A stretch of 36,391 nt of DNA from Desulfosudis sp034189195 (GCA_034189195.1 JAXHVI010000130.1:1-36391), one strand, 5' to 3'. Shown: positions 7,171 through 16,526, counted from the stretch's first letter. Notes: generated from the sequence alone by a model not told the origin. Numbers and translations are program-made.

Positions 7171-8676
7171 ATGCAGGGATTTTCCGATTATGACACGTAC
7201 GATGCCATGGGGCTGGCGCAACTGGTCCGCGATAAGGAGGCCACGGCTCTGGAGCTGTGCGAGGCGGCCATTGCCCGGATCGAGGCCGTCAACCCGAAGA
7301 TCAACGCCGTGATTCACACCATGTTTGACACGGCCCGGCAGGCCGCCGCCGGGCCCCTGCCTGACGGCCCTTTTACCGGGGTCCCTTTTCTGTTAAAGGA
7401 CCTGCTGGCCGCCTATGCCGGAGAGCCTTTTACCCAGGGGTGCCGGGGGTACCGGAATTTCATCCCCGATCACGACAGCGAACTGGTGCGGCGTTACAAA
7501 AAGTCGGGCCTGGTGGTGCTGGGCAAGACCAACACACCCGAGTTCGGCCTGCTGGGGGTCACCGAGCCGGAACTGCACGGCCCCACCCGCAACCCCTGGA
7601 ACCCTGAACGGTCGCCGGGCGGGTCTTCCGGCGGGTCGGGCGCGGCCGTGGCATCGGGCATGGTGCCCATGGCTTCAGGCGGCGACGGCGGCGGCTCCAT
7701 TCGAATTCCATCGGGCTGGTGCGGCCTGTTCGGCCTCAAGCCGAGCCGGGGCCGGGTGCCGACCGGGCCGGACAGCGGGGAACTGTGGCAGGGCGCGGCC
7801 CAGGAGCATGTGCTGACCCGATCGGTGCGGGACAGCGCCGCCATGCTGGACGCCATTTGCGGGCCGGAACCGGGCGCCCCATATGAAATTCCCCGGCCCC
7901 AACGGCCCTACCTGGAAGAGGCGGCAATCGCGCCGGAAAAGTTGAAGATCGGTTTTAACACGGTCTCTCCCGTCGGCCTGCCCGTGCATGATGAATGCAT
8001 AAAGGCGGTGCACACGGCGGCCCGGCTGCTGGCGGACCTGGGACACACCGTTGAGGAGAAGGCTCCGGCCGTTGACGGCGCGGCCCTGGCCCGAAGCTAT
8101 TTTGTGATGTATTACGGCGAGGTGGCCGCCGATATCGAGCAGATGGGAAAAGACCTGAACCGCCGGGCCACCCGCAGGGACGTGGAGGCCATGACATGGA
8201 CCCTTGGCCGGCTGGGAAAGACCTTTTCCGCCTGTGATTTTGTGGCTGCCAAGCGCCAGTGGAACAAGGCGGGCCGGGCCATGGCCGATTTTTTTTCCGG
8301 CTGCGATCTTTACCTGATTCCCACCAACGCCCAGCTGCCGCCGGTCATCGGCGCCAACCGGCTTTCGGTTTTTGAAAAGGCCGGGTCAGCGGTGATTCAC
8401 GCCCTGGGTCTGGAAAAACTGCTCATCGCCTCGGGCCTGGTGGAAAAAACCGGGTATCGCAGCCTGGCGTTGACTCCTTTTACCCAGCTGGCCAACCTGT
8501 GCGGCCTGCCCGCCATGTCGGTGCCCCTGCACTGGAGCGCCGGCGGGCTGCCCTGCGGCTGCCAGTTCGTGGCGCCCTTTGGCCGGGAGGACATGTTGTT
8601 CCGGCTGGCCGGCCAGCTTGAGCAGGCCGCACCCTGGCGCGACAGGATACCGCCGGTGCATGCCGCCCGGATGTAA
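7171..8676 (+). CDS. Amidase signature family hydrolase
   Basis: A 501-residue amidase (Ser-cisSer-Lys hydrolase). The catalytic lysine is Lys76 (VPFLLKD), the cis-serine lies in the glycine/serine-rich SPGGSSGGSGAA segment (Ser152/153), and the nucleophile is Ser176 in GDGGGSIRIP. The overall pattern resembles 6-aminohexanoate-cyclic-dimer hydrolase and fatty-acid amide hydrolase relatives rather than GatA, so the substrate is probably a small linear or cyclic amide. That is inference. There is no signal peptide, so it acts in the cytoplasm. ATG at 7171 is preferred over GTG at 7165 because the AGGGG ribosome site is correctly spaced from the ATG. It stands alone, divergent from nqrA and upstream of the penicillin-binding protein gene with its own candidate promoter. 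Confidence 0.88.
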   Translation: MQGFSDYDTYDAMGLAQLVRDKEATALELCEAAIARIEAVNPKINAVIHTMFDTARQAAAGPLPDGPFTGVPFLLKDLLAAYAGEPFTQGCRGYRNFIPDHDSELVRRYKKSGLVVLGKTNTPEFGLLGVTEPELHGPTRNPWNPERSPGGSSGGSGAAVASGMVPMASGGDGGGSIRIPSGWCGLFGLKPSRGRVPTGPDSGELWQGAAQEHVLTRSVRDSAAMLDAICGPEPGAPYEIPRPQRPYLEEAAIAPEKLKIGFNTVSPVGLPVHDECIKAVHTAARLLADLGHTVEEKAPAVDGAALARSYFVMYYGEVAADIEQMGKDLNRRATRRDVEAMTWTLGRLGKTFSACDFVAAKRQWNKAGRAMADFFSGCDLYLIPTNAQLPPVIGANRLSVFEKAGSAVIHALGLEKLLIASGLVEKTGYRSLALTPFTQLANLCGLPAMSVPLHWSAGGLPCGCQFVAPFGREDMLFRLAGQLEQAAPWRDRIPPVHAARM

Positions 8677-8714
8677 AGGATTTCGGCCGGTCGGCGCGAA
8701 CGGGCGCTTCGGGG

Positions 8715-8743
8715 GTGACAAACCGGTCATATTTCGTTAATAT
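8715..8743 (+). promoter_or_regulatory. Candidate promoter for the penicillin-binding protein gene
   Basis: GTGACA at 8715-8720 (5/6 to the -35 consensus), a 17-base spacer and TAATAT at 8738-8743 (4/6 to the -10 consensus). It lies about 105 bases before the selected start of the next gene, in the 173-base space after the amidase. Confidence 0.42.
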
Positions 8744-8849
8744 GCAACACCTGTATGGCCCGGCGCCGAAAACCCGTTTTCTTCAGGCGATGTGCGGGGC
8801 CTTTTTTTTGAATCAGCAATCAGGGCCGGTCGGCATGACCGGTGGAAAA

Positions 8850-11249
8850 ATGACAACTATCCTGAAAAAGGCAATAAAAGCCCTCGCCCTGCTGATGGTG
8901 ATCGGCATGGTCATCGCCGTGGTGGCCGGGGGCGTGTTCTATTACCAGATCAGCCGGGATCTGCCCCGGATATTTACTATAGATGACTACCGCCCGCCCA
9001 CGGTCACCACCCTTTATTCCGCCGAAAAGCAAAAGATCGCCGAATTTTACACGGAGCGGCGTATCGTGGTGCCCCTAGACCGCATGCCGCCCATGCTGAT
9101 CAACGCTTTTGTGGCGGCGGAGGATGCCCGGTTTTTTCAGCATACCGGCGTGGATCTGACGGGTGTGGCCCGGGCATTTATGAAGAACCTGGAAGCCGGC
9201 GCCATTGTTCAGGGCGGCAGCACCATCACCCAGCAGGTGGCCAAGTCCTTTTTTCTATCGTCCGAGCGGACCTACACGCGAAAGATTCGGGAGGCGATTC
9301 TTTCTTATCGAATTGAGAAGCGGTTTTCCAAGGCCGATATCCTCTATCTTTATTTAAACCAGATATACCTGGGCCATGGGGCCTATGGCGTGGCCGCGGC
9401 CGCGGAAAATTATTTCGGCAAGCCCGTGGAAGACCTTTCCCTGGCTGAATGCACGCTGATTGCCGGGCTTCCCCAGGCCCCCAGCCGTTACTCGCCCTAC
9501 CGGTACCCGGCCCGTGCCAAAAACCGGCAGCTTTATGTATTGAACCAGATGGTTACCGAGGGCTATATCTCCGAGGCCGAAGCCCAGGCGGCAAGGGAGG
9601 CGGAACTGGAGATTCTGCCGGTGCGAAGCCTGTTTCAGGAAAATGCCCCGTGGTATGCCGAGCATGTCCGCCGGTACGTGGAGGCCACATACGGGCGGGA
9701 CATGCTTTACAACCAGGGGCTGTCGGTGTACACGGCTGTTGACCTTTCCATGCAGGCCGCGGCCCGGTGCGAGGTGGACAGGGGATTGCGGGACCTGGAC
9801 AAGCGGCAGGGGTACCGCGGCCCTGTTCGTCATCTTTCCGAAGAAGCGATCGAGCCTTTTCTCTCATCCCTGCGGGAGGAGGCCCTCGGGAAGATGGATC
9901 TGGCCGTCGCGGAAGACATTGTCCGGGGCGTGGTGGTGGATGTGGATGACGAAAAGGAGAGCGTATGGGTGCGCCTGGCCCATGGCGCCGGAGAGATTCC
10001 TCTAGAGGACATGCGATGGGCCCGCCGGCCCGATCCCGATGTGGCATGGTATCAGCCGGCCGCTTCGATCAAAAAACCTTCCCAGGCCTTGAAAATCGGG
10101 GATGTGATATGGGTGAGAATTGTCAGCCTTGCGGAATCGCCTGAGAACATGGCCCCGGCGGCTGAGGACCGGGTCCTCGGTACCGCTGTTTTACGGCTTT
10201 CCCTGGAGCAGGAGCCGGCAGTGGAAGCGGCCCTGATTTGCATGGAGGCCAGGACCGGCCTTGTGCGGGCCATGATCGGGGGCCGGGACGCGGCAAAAAG
10301 CCAGTTCAACCGGGCCGTTCAGGCCATACGCCAGCCGGGATCGGCCTTCAAGCCCATTATTTACGCAGGTGCACTGGACAAGGGGTATACCCCGGCCAGT
10401 GTGATCATCGACTCGGCCATCGTGTTTGAAGACACGGCCCGCAATTTCACATGGAAACCCCAGAACTACGAAGAACGGTTTTTCGGCCCCACCCTGTTCC
10501 GCCGGGCACTGGAAAAGTCCCACAATATTCCCACCATCAAGATCCTGATGGATATCGGGGTGGACTATATTCATGACTACGCGAAAAAACTGGGCATTAC
10601 GTCCCCTTTGAGCCGGGATCTTTCCATTGCCCTGGGATCATCGGGCCTTGCACCCATTGAACTGGCAAAGGCTTATGCCGTGTTTGCCAATATGGGCAAC
10701 CGGGTTGAGCCGGTGTTTATTACCCGGATAGAGGACAGGGACGGCCGGGTGCTGGAGGAAAACCGGGCCGAGCCGATCCCTGTTATCGGCAGTGACACCG
10801 CTTATATCATGACCCACCTGCTCAAGGGGGTGGTGGAACACGGCACCGGCCGCCGGGCCAGGGATCTGAACCGGCCGGCTGCCGGCAAAACCGGCACCAC
10901 CGACAACCTGAACGATGCCTGGTTTGTGGGGTACACCCCTGATTATGTGACCGTGGTGTGGGTGGGGTTTGACGAGGAGCAGTCCCTGGGCAAGGGAGAA
11001 ACCGGGGCCAGCGCGGCCAGTCCCATCTGGCTGGGGTTCATGCAGACCATACTGGCCGGCAAACCGGTCAAGGACTTCGAGGTGCCCGAGGGCGTTGTGT
11101 TTTCCCGCATTGACGCCGAAACCGGGCTGCTGGCAACCGATGACTCCCGGGAAACCTTTTTTGAGTGTTTTAAGAAGGGCACCGAACCCACCGAGTATGC
11201 CGACCCTCCCGATACGGTGGATGAGGAGGCGTTTTTCAAGGGCATGTGA
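8850..11249 (+). CDS. mrcA: Class A penicillin-binding protein 1A (transglycosylase/transpeptidase)
   Basis: A 799-residue bifunctional cell-wall synthase. An N-terminal membrane anchor (about residues 6-28) is followed by a GT51 glycosyltransferase domain with catalytic Glu91 in AAEDARFFQH and the GGSTITQQ motif. Then comes an OB-like insert typical of PBP1A around residues 360-420, and a transpeptidase domain with SAFK (Ser498, Lys501), SHN (557-559) and KTG (680-682). All catalytic motifs are present. It polymerises lipid II and cross-links peptidoglycan on the outer face of the cytoplasmic membrane. ATG at 8850 is chosen because GGTGGAAAA sits just upstream and the anchor then starts normally; ATG 8835 and GTG 8715 are in-frame alternatives. 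Confidence 0.93.
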   Translation: MTTILKKAIKALALLMVIGMVIAVVAGGVFYYQISRDLPRIFTIDDYRPPTVTTLYSAEKQKIAEFYTERRIVVPLDRMPPMLINAFVAAEDARFFQHTGVDLTGVARAFMKNLEAGAIVQGGSTITQQVAKSFFLSSERTYTRKIREAILSYRIEKRFSKADILYLYLNQIYLGHGAYGVAAAAENYFGKPVEDLSLAECTLIAGLPQAPSRYSPYRYPARAKNRQLYVLNQMVTEGYISEAEAQAAREAELEILPVRSLFQENAPWYAEHVRRYVEATYGRDMLYNQGLSVYTAVDLSMQAAARCEVDRGLRDLDKRQGYRGPVRHLSEEAIEPFLSSLREEALGKMDLAVAEDIVRGVVVDVDDEKESVWVRLAHGAGEIPLEDMRWARRPDPDVAWYQPAASIKKPSQALKIGDVIWVRIVSLAESPENMAPAAEDRVLGTAVLRLSLEQEPAVEAALICMEARTGLVRAMIGGRDAAKSQFNRAVQAIRQPGSAFKPIIYAGALDKGYTPASVIIDSAIVFEDTARNFTWKPQNYEERFFGPTLFRRALEKSHNIPTIKILMDIGVDYIHDYAKKLGITSPLSRDLSIALGSSGLAPIELAKAYAVFANMGNRVEPVFITRIEDRDGRVLEENRAEPIPVIGSDTAYIMTHLLKGVVEHGTGRRARDLNRPAAGKTGTTDNLNDAWFVGYTPDYVTVVWVGFDEEQSLGKGETGASAASPIWLGFMQTILAGKPVKDFEVPEGVVFSRIDAETGLLATDDSRETFFECFKKGTEPTEYADPPDTVDEEAFFKGM

Positions 11250-11480
11250 TCCGCCTGTTTTCCAGAATGGTTTTAACTCGGCAGGAAAGCGTCCCCTCTG
11301 TTTATCCACATCGGTATTGGAATCGAAATAAAGAGAACCGGCTCCGCTTGTAATTCTGCTTCGAGATTTTCCTGCCCTTCGTGTTAGTAATCGACCAGCC
11401 ATGTAATCTCTGCCGGATGTTTCGCCACGAAGGCGGGGTAACGGGCGGAAGGGGGTTGCCGGGCCGGGTGCAGGTCTGAA

Positions 11481-11520
11481 AACAAAAACGGAGCCGCCCT
11501 CATGGAGGCGGCTCCGTTTT
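11481..11520 (-). terminator. Intrinsic terminator after tRNA-Gln
   Basis: An 11-bp perfect GC-rich stem (11507-11517 with 11488-11498) is followed on the minus strand by T5-G-T4. It ends the gltX-tRNA transcript. In the plus direction the same hairpin is followed by TTTT and could also stop read-through from mrcA. The bases 11250-11480 after mrcA show no gene. Confidence 0.88.
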
Positions 11521-11529
11521 GCGTTGTTT

Positions 11530-11603
11530 TGGCTGAGGGACAAGGATTCGAACCTTGATTAACGGGGCCAGAACCCGTCGTCCTGCCGTTAGACGATCCC
11601 TCA
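11530..11603 (-). tRNA. tRNA-Gln (anticodon CTG)
   Basis: A 74-base cloverleaf on the minus strand. The acceptor stem TGAGGGA/TCCCTCA has the U1-A72 pair usual for glutamine tRNAs. The anticodon loop TTCTGGC gives anticodon CTG, the T-loop reads GTTCGAATC, and the discriminator G plus an encoded CCA end it at 11530. It sits 37 bases after the gltX stop on the same strand and before a strong terminator, so it is likely cut from the gltX transcript. Linkage to gltX fits organisms in which a non-discriminating GluRS charges tRNA-Gln for GatCAB, but that is not shown here. Confidence 0.96.
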
Positions 11604-11640
11604 GTGCGTTTTGCCAAGATACAAAAAGGCGGCCTTAAGG

Positions 11641-13044
11641 TCAAGCGGATTTTTTGATCATTTCCACGGCAGCGGCCAGCCGGTCAAGTGTTTTTTCCCT
11701 GCCCAGGGCTTCGATGGTCTCAAAGATGCCGGGGCTTTCAGTCCTGCCGGTCAGGGCCACGCGCACCGGCTGGGCGATTTTACCGAATTTTTTCCCGGTT
11801 TTTTCCATCACGGCCGTAAAGGCCGATTCCTGGTTTTTCTCCGTCAAAGAATCAAGGGCCGTCAGTTTTTCCGCCAGCATTTCAAGAATTTCAATGTTCT
11901 CGGGAACCAGGAACCTGGCCGTGGCCGCCGGATCATAGGAGAGCGGGTCCTCGTAATAGAAGGCCGCCTTGTCGGCCATCTCCTTTAAGGTCTTGCTGCG
12001 CAGCAGCAGGGTGCGGATGGCGCCGTTCAGGTAATCGTTGTTCTCGGCCGCGTAGCCCTTTTCTTTTAAAAACGGCAGCAGGCGGGGGGCCAGGGCCGCG
12101 GGGTCGCTTTTCTTGATGTGCTCGGCATTGATGGCCAGCAGCTTGTCCGGGTCAAACACGCCGGCCGATGTGCCGATGTGCTCCAGGGAAAAAAGCTCGA
12201 TCAGCTCCTTGCGGGTGAAAAACTCCTGGTCTCCGTGGGACCAGCCCAGCCGCACCAGGGCGTTGATCAGGCCGTCGGGCAGGTAGCCGGTGTCCCGGTA
12301 TTCCAGCACCGACATGGCGCCGTGGCGCTTGCTCAGGCGGGAGCGGTCCCTGCCCAGCACCATGGGCACATGGGCAAACAGGGGCAGTTCGCTGCCCAGG
12401 GCCCTGTACATCAGGATCTGGCGGGGGGTGTTGGTGACATGGTCGTCTCCTCGAATGATGGTGTTGATTCCCATGGTAATATCATCCACCACCACGGCAA
12501 AGTTGTAGGTGGGGGTCCTGTCGCTCCGCTGAATGATAAAGTCCCCGATCTCCGCGTTGTCAAAGGCGATGCCGCCCTTGACCCGGTCATCCAGAACGGT
12601 CTTTCCCGTATCCGGCGTGCGGAACCGCACCACGGCATCGTCCGACGGCGGCAGGGCCTTTTCCCGGCAGGTGCCGTCATAGATGGGGTTGCGGCCTTCG
12701 GCCAGGGCCTTTTCCCGCATCTCTTTTAACCGTTCCGGTGAGCAGGTACAGAAGTAGGCATGGCCTGAGTCAAGCAGCCGCTGAATATATTCCGCGTACA
12801 CGTCCATGCGTTGGGACTGGAAATAGGGGCCTTCGTCCCAGTCGATACCGAGCCATTCCAGGGACCGGATAATGCCTTCGGCGGACTGCTCGGTGGAGCG
12901 CTCCGCGTCGGTGTCCTCGATGCGAAGGATGAACCTGCCGCCGGTGTGCCGGGCATAAAGCCAGTTAAACAGAGCCGTCCGTGCCCCGCCGATGTGCAGG
13001 TGGCCGGTGGGGCTGGGTGGAAACCGTGTGATAATTTGCTGCAT
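11641..13044 (-). CDS. gltX: Glutamyl-tRNA synthetase
   Basis: A 467-residue class I aminoacyl-tRNA synthetase that attaches glutamate to tRNA-Glu (and possibly tRNA-Gln). The HIGH-type motif is HLHIGG at 15-20 and the KMSKS-type motif is LSKRHG at 237-242. A zinc-binding knuckle appears to be present (Cys99, Cys101, Cys126). The length is that of a bacterial GluRS. Met at 13044 is chosen because GGAG lies six bases upstream; the ATG at 13059 has no ribosome site. A candidate promoter is at 13111-13139. The gene is followed by tRNA-Gln on the same strand, which is a functional link: in bacteria without GlnRS, GluRS makes Glu-tRNA-Gln. Confidence 0.96.
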   Translation of the reverse strand: MQQIITRFPPSPTGHLHIGGARTALFNWLYARHTGGRFILRIEDTDAERSTEQSAEGIIRSLEWLGIDWDEGPYFQSQRMDVYAEYIQRLLDSGHAYFCTCSPERLKEMREKALAEGRNPIYDGTCREKALPPSDDAVVRFRTPDTGKTVLDDRVKGGIAFDNAEIGDFIIQRSDRTPTYNFAVVVDDITMGINTIIRGDDHVTNTPRQILMYRALGSELPLFAHVPMVLGRDRSRLSKRHGAMSVLEYRDTGYLPDGLINALVRLGWSHGDQEFFTRKELIELFSLEHIGTSAGVFDPDKLLAINAEHIKKSDPAALAPRLLPFLKEKGYAAENNDYLNGAIRTLLLRSKTLKEMADKAAFYYEDPLSYDPAATARFLVPENIEILEMLAEKLTALDSLTEKNQESAFTAVMEKTGKKFGKIAQPVRVALTGRTESPGIFETIEALGREKTLDRLAAAVEMIKKSA

Positions 13045-13110
13045 TCTTTCTCCAGACATTTAAGACAATTATTGGTTCAAACCGCAGGCCGGTTTTCCGT
13101 TCGGGCGTGC

Positions 13111-13139
13111 ATCATAGGCCATTTTTGCTGATCCTGCAA
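13111..13139 (-). promoter_or_regulatory. Candidate promoter for gltX
   Basis: On the minus strand TTGCAG (13139-13134), a 17-base spacer, then TATGAT (13116-13111, 5/6 to the -10 consensus). It lies about 65 bases before the gltX start in the divergent space shared with the chemoreceptor gene. The -35 box is weak. Confidence 0.4.
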
Positions 13140-13271
13140 GGTTCTGGGAACACCCAAAATAAAAACAATCTTATCTATCCCTAATACGTTTCTCATGTTT
13201 TTCTAACCTTTTTTGGGGACACTGTCACTCTTGCAAGAATGCAGGGAGGCAGTTCGACGGAGGAAAAAATA

Positions 13272-14969
13272 ATGAAAATCAGTACAAAAATCGGTCTGCT
13301 GACGGTTTCGACAGTGCTTCTGGTTTCTGTTTTATTGATGGTGGTAAACACCCTGTCTCTGCAAAGAAACAACGATAACCATTTGCAAAATCTTCGGGCC
13401 CTGCTGTCCAATGAACGCAAGGCCCAGATTCATGACCTGCTTTCCAACGCCTATTCCCTTGTTTCCAACGCCCGGTTTTATACCGATGCGACCTTTGCCT
13501 TCAAGGACATGCGGTTCGGCGTGGACCATCAAAACAGTTTCCTCGTTTTTGATCATGACTACTACTGTCATGTATATCCGGCCCGGCAGGAGCTGGAAGG
13601 CAGTATCCTCAGGGATATCAAGGACGCCGATGGAAATTATATTTATCAGCAGGTGCTGAAGACAGCCCGGGAGAAAGGAGAGGGCTACCTGGAATACCGT
13701 GTTACGGAGAAGGGGGGCGGCCGGCCGGTCAAAAAATTGATGTACTTCAGGTTTTTTGACGAGTGGAACTGGGTCATTGCCACCAGTATGAATATTTCAG
13801 ACATCGACGTGATTGTGGCCCGGAAAGAGGCGGCCATGGAAGAGTCCCTGAAACGGCAGATGATTCATTCCATTTTGATATCCCTGGCTATTTTAGTTCT
13901 GGTATCACTTGTCGGGTTGTATATGGCCCGCAGAATCGCTGATCCGGTGCGAAAAACAACCGAGATGTTCAGGCGGATCGCCGAAGGCAGCGGCGACCTT
14001 ACCAAACGCCTGCGCGTCAACGGCAGTGACGAAACCGGTAGGCTGTCCGCCAATTTCAATATTTTTCTTGAAAAACAGCAACAGATGATTCGCGGCATTC
14101 TGGCCAAGGCGGAAACCATCAATGTTTCCTCCTCAAATCTCCTGAAGTCGTCGGCCAGTGTGTCCCGGGAGGTCGGGGATACCAACAAAAAATCTGTTGA
14201 ATTGGCCGCCAACACGGAAAGGGTGAAAACCGCCGTCCGGATCAGCGCCGCCTCCATGACACAGGCTGTGGCCAATATCCAACGGATTAACGAAGTTACG
14301 ATGGAAATGAACGCCACAATCTCCCATGTGGCCAGTGAGACGGGCAAGGCCATGCAGATAACCAAGGCAGCCGTCAGGAATTCCGAGGTCATTTCAAACA
14401 CCGTGGCCAACCTGGGGAAAGCGGCCGAGGAGATCAATAAGATTACGGAGCTGATTACCGACATTTCCAGCCAGACCAACCTTTTGGCCTTGAACGCGAA
14501 AATCGAGGCGTCAAAGGCCGGCCAATTTGGCAAGGGGTTCGGCGTGGTGGCCAATGAAATAAAGGAACTGGCCGGCCGGTCCAATGAGGCGGCGGCCGTC
14601 ATCAGCAAGCGTGTTCATGATATTCAGCAGGTCAGCGATGACGCGGTGGAACGGATCCATGAAATCATTACCAGCATTGAGTCCGTGGATCCCATTATTT
14701 CATATATATCCCGATCATCGGACGAACAGGCGGACATCTCGTCAGAAATCGTTGCCAGTATATCGCAGATATCCGCCGGCATGCAGGACTTGAATCAAAG
14801 CGTTGTCAGAAGCAGTCAGGCGCTGGAGAAGATTGACCTGGAGGTCGAGGGCATTGCCGTGTCGTCGGGAAAAATCGACTCGGAGAGCAGGGCGGTGGAG
14901 ATCAATGCCAACGAACTTTTCAATCTGTCTGAACAACTCCGTTCGGGTCTGGAACGCTTTACGATTTAA
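13272..14969 (+). CDS. Methyl-accepting chemotaxis protein with Cache sensor
   Basis: A 565-residue chemoreceptor. Membrane helix 1 spans about residues 7-27, a periplasmic single-Cache-like sensor about 28-198 (with the NWVIATSMNISDID end), and membrane helix 2 about 199-219. A HAMP linker follows to about 270, then a cytoplasmic signalling coiled coil. The conserved hairpin tip reads SSQTNLLALNAKIEAS, where the usual NAAIEAA is altered to NAKIEAS. It should relay ligand binding to CheA/CheW; the ligand is unknown. There is no C-terminal CheR-docking pentapeptide. ATG at 13272 follows a GGAGG ribosome site and the family start; an upstream ATG at 13239 is less likely. It is transcribed convergently with the DUF523/DUF1722 gene, with only 23 bases between stops. 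Confidence 0.93.
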   Translation: MKISTKIGLLTVSTVLLVSVLLMVVNTLSLQRNNDNHLQNLRALLSNERKAQIHDLLSNAYSLVSNARFYTDATFAFKDMRFGVDHQNSFLVFDHDYYCHVYPARQELEGSILRDIKDADGNYIYQQVLKTAREKGEGYLEYRVTEKGGGRPVKKLMYFRFFDEWNWVIATSMNISDIDVIVARKEAAMEESLKRQMIHSILISLAILVLVSLVGLYMARRIADPVRKTTEMFRRIAEGSGDLTKRLRVNGSDETGRLSANFNIFLEKQQQMIRGILAKAETINVSSSNLLKSSASVSREVGDTNKKSVELAANTERVKTAVRISAASMTQAVANIQRINEVTMEMNATISHVASETGKAMQITKAAVRNSEVISNTVANLGKAAEEINKITELITDISSQTNLLALNAKIEASKAGQFGKGFGVVANEIKELAGRSNEAAAVISKRVHDIQQVSDDAVERIHEIITSIESVDPIISYISRSSDEQADISSEIVASISQISAGMQDLNQSVVRSSQALEKIDLEVEGIAVSSGKIDSESRAVEINANELFNLSEQLRSGLERFTI

Positions 14970-14992
14970 ACATGCCTGCGGCCGCATTGCCG

Positions 14993-15943
14993 CTACACGC
15001 GGTTTCGCAGCATCAGCTCCATGGGGTGCGGGTTGAGGTATACCTGGTCTTTTAAGTATTCGGGTCCGTGTTTGCGAACGTAGTGGTTGATCAGGGTCAG
15101 GGGCACCACCAGCGGCACCAGCCCCTGGTGATAACGGTCAATGATCTCTTTTAACTCCGCTTTTTCATCGCTCTCCAGGGCCTGCTTGAAATACCCCATG
15201 ATGTGGAGCAGTACATTGGTGTTTTTCCGGGGCGTGGGGATTCTGGCCAGGGCCGGCATCAGGGCCTCAATATAAAGGTCGTAGAGCTTGCCGGCAGGGT
15301 GCTTTTTGCCCTCGGCCACCAGGGCACCCAGTTTTTTGAGGGCCTGGGGGCAGTGGGCCATGAGCAGGTACTTGTGGGCCGCGTGAAAACCCACCAGCCG
15401 GCCCACGGTTTTTCTCTCCCGGTTTAAAAGACGCCACCGCTGCATCACAAAGAGTCGCTCAATGAAATTTTCCCGCAGTTGGGGGTCGTTGAGCCGGCCC
15501 TCTTCCTCCACCGGCACCAGGGGAAACCGCTTGACAAACAGGCCGGCAAATATGCCGGTGCCGTTGTTTTTCACACCGCCGCCGTCCTGGTATATCTTGA
15601 TCCGGTAGAGCCCGGAGCTGGGGGATTTGGATTTGAACACATAGCCGCACAGGGGCAGCCCTGCCAGTTCATCCAGCCGCCGGGCGCTCCACGCCACCAT
15701 CTGGTCGGTCAGGTCGATGCCGGTCTTCCGGGTCATCAGCCGGATGGCGCCGTCGGTCTCCACCAGGCGGATGGCCTCCCTGGGCACGCCCAGGCCGCAT
15801 TCGACTTCCGGGCATACCGGCACAAAATCCACGTACTGGCCCAGGGTGTCCCTGAGGTACCGGTCCAGCTTGTGACCGCCGTCATAGCGGACGTTTTCTC
15901 CCATCAGGCAGGTGCTGATGCCAACCAGCGGTTTTTGCATCAT
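14993..15943 (-). CDS. DUF523/DUF1722 (YbgA-like) protein
   Basis: A 316-residue two-domain protein: DUF523 in the first half and DUF1722 (E. coli YbgA family) in the second. DUF523 proteins of the TudS group are [4Fe-4S] thiouracil desulfidases, and their motifs can be followed here: STCLMGENVRYDG at the N-terminus and VCPEVECGLGVPR. The third position, normally SPSCG in TudS-like members, reads SPSSG, so one expected cluster cysteine is missing; I confirmed this on the nucleotides near 15610-15625. DUF1722 has no settled function. ATG at 15943 is chosen because an AGGGGG ribosome site lies upstream and homology starts here; an in-frame extension to 16042 runs into the upstream gene. It lies 64 bases after the EamA gene and may share its transcript. 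Confidence 0.82.
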   Translation of the reverse strand: MMQKPLVGISTCLMGENVRYDGGHKLDRYLRDTLGQYVDFVPVCPEVECGLGVPREAIRLVETDGAIRLMTRKTGIDLTDQMVAWSARRLDELAGLPLCGYVFKSKSPSSGLYRIKIYQDGGGVKNNGTGIFAGLFVKRFPLVPVEEEGRLNDPQLRENFIERLFVMQRWRLLNRERKTVGRLVGFHAAHKYLLMAHCPQALKKLGALVAEGKKHPAGKLYDLYIEALMPALARIPTPRKNTNVLLHIMGYFKQALESDEKAELKEIIDRYHQGLVPLVVPLTLINHYVRKHGPEYLKDQVYLNPHPMELMLRNRV

Positions 15944-16007
15944 GATGGCCCCCTTTTTGTCCGTCCGGAGACGGATCTGTTTCCGGAAAAATTTATTAAA
16001 TATTCGA

Positions 16008-16445
16008 TCATCCCTGTTTGAAAAAGGTGACCATGGCCGCACCGGCCACGCACAGCACGATGCCCACGGTCTGCACCAGGGAGAGCCGCTCGTTTAAAAA
16101 AAGGTAGCCCAGGACAGTGCCCAGCACCGGGGCCATGCAGAAGGCAATGGTCATCACTGTGGAGAGGTGACCGTGTTTCAGGCCCGTGTAAAGAAACATG
16201 ATGCCCAGGCCCCCGGCCAGAATACCGCCGCCCAGGGCGATCAGGGCGATGGGCTTTGACCCGGCCGCGCGTACCTGGCCCCAATAGGGAAATGATATGA
16301 TTGTCAGAAAAGCCAGGGAGACAAGGGTGCGGACGGTAGTGCCCATGACCGGGGCCAGCCCGCCGGAGATCACTCCCCGTTTTTCCAGCAGGGAGCCGGT
16401 TGCCCAGCAGGCGGCGGTTAACAGTGCCCATAATTCAGCTCGCAT
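16008..16445 (-). CDS. Small EamA/DMT-type permease (single-domain)
   Basis: A 145-residue membrane protein with about five helices and one EamA domain; typical drug/metabolite exporters carry two. It therefore probably works as a dimer, like other half-size DMT transporters. The pattern GLGIMFLYTGLKHGHLSTV and the end LNERLSLVQTVGIVLCVAG is characteristic of the EamA repeat. The substrate cannot be told. ATG at 16445 has an AGGAG site seven bases upstream. It precedes the DUF523/DUF1722 gene on the same strand. Confidence 0.85.
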   Translation of the reverse strand: MRAELWALLTAACWATGSLLEKRGVISGGLAPVMGTTVRTLVSLAFLTIISFPYWGQVRAAGSKPIALIALGGGILAGGLGIMFLYTGLKHGHLSTVMTIAFCMAPVLGTVLGYLFLNERLSLVQTVGIVLCVAGAAMVTFFKQG

Positions 16446-16526
16446 TATTTCTCCTGGATAAGGGGTTCTTGTTCGCAGGCCATTCTTCCACAGGCCGGGC
16501 GGTTTGACAAGACCGGTGGATCGGCA

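Noticed and set aside
10638..11543. A 301-codon minus-strand open frame across the mrcA end and the terminator
   Set aside because: Overlaps the PBP transpeptidase domain and non-coding terminator sequence; no homology seen.
13141..13151. GTTC-TGG-GAAC inverted repeat between gltX and the chemoreceptor gene
   Set aside because: Arms of only four bases are expected by chance in this length.
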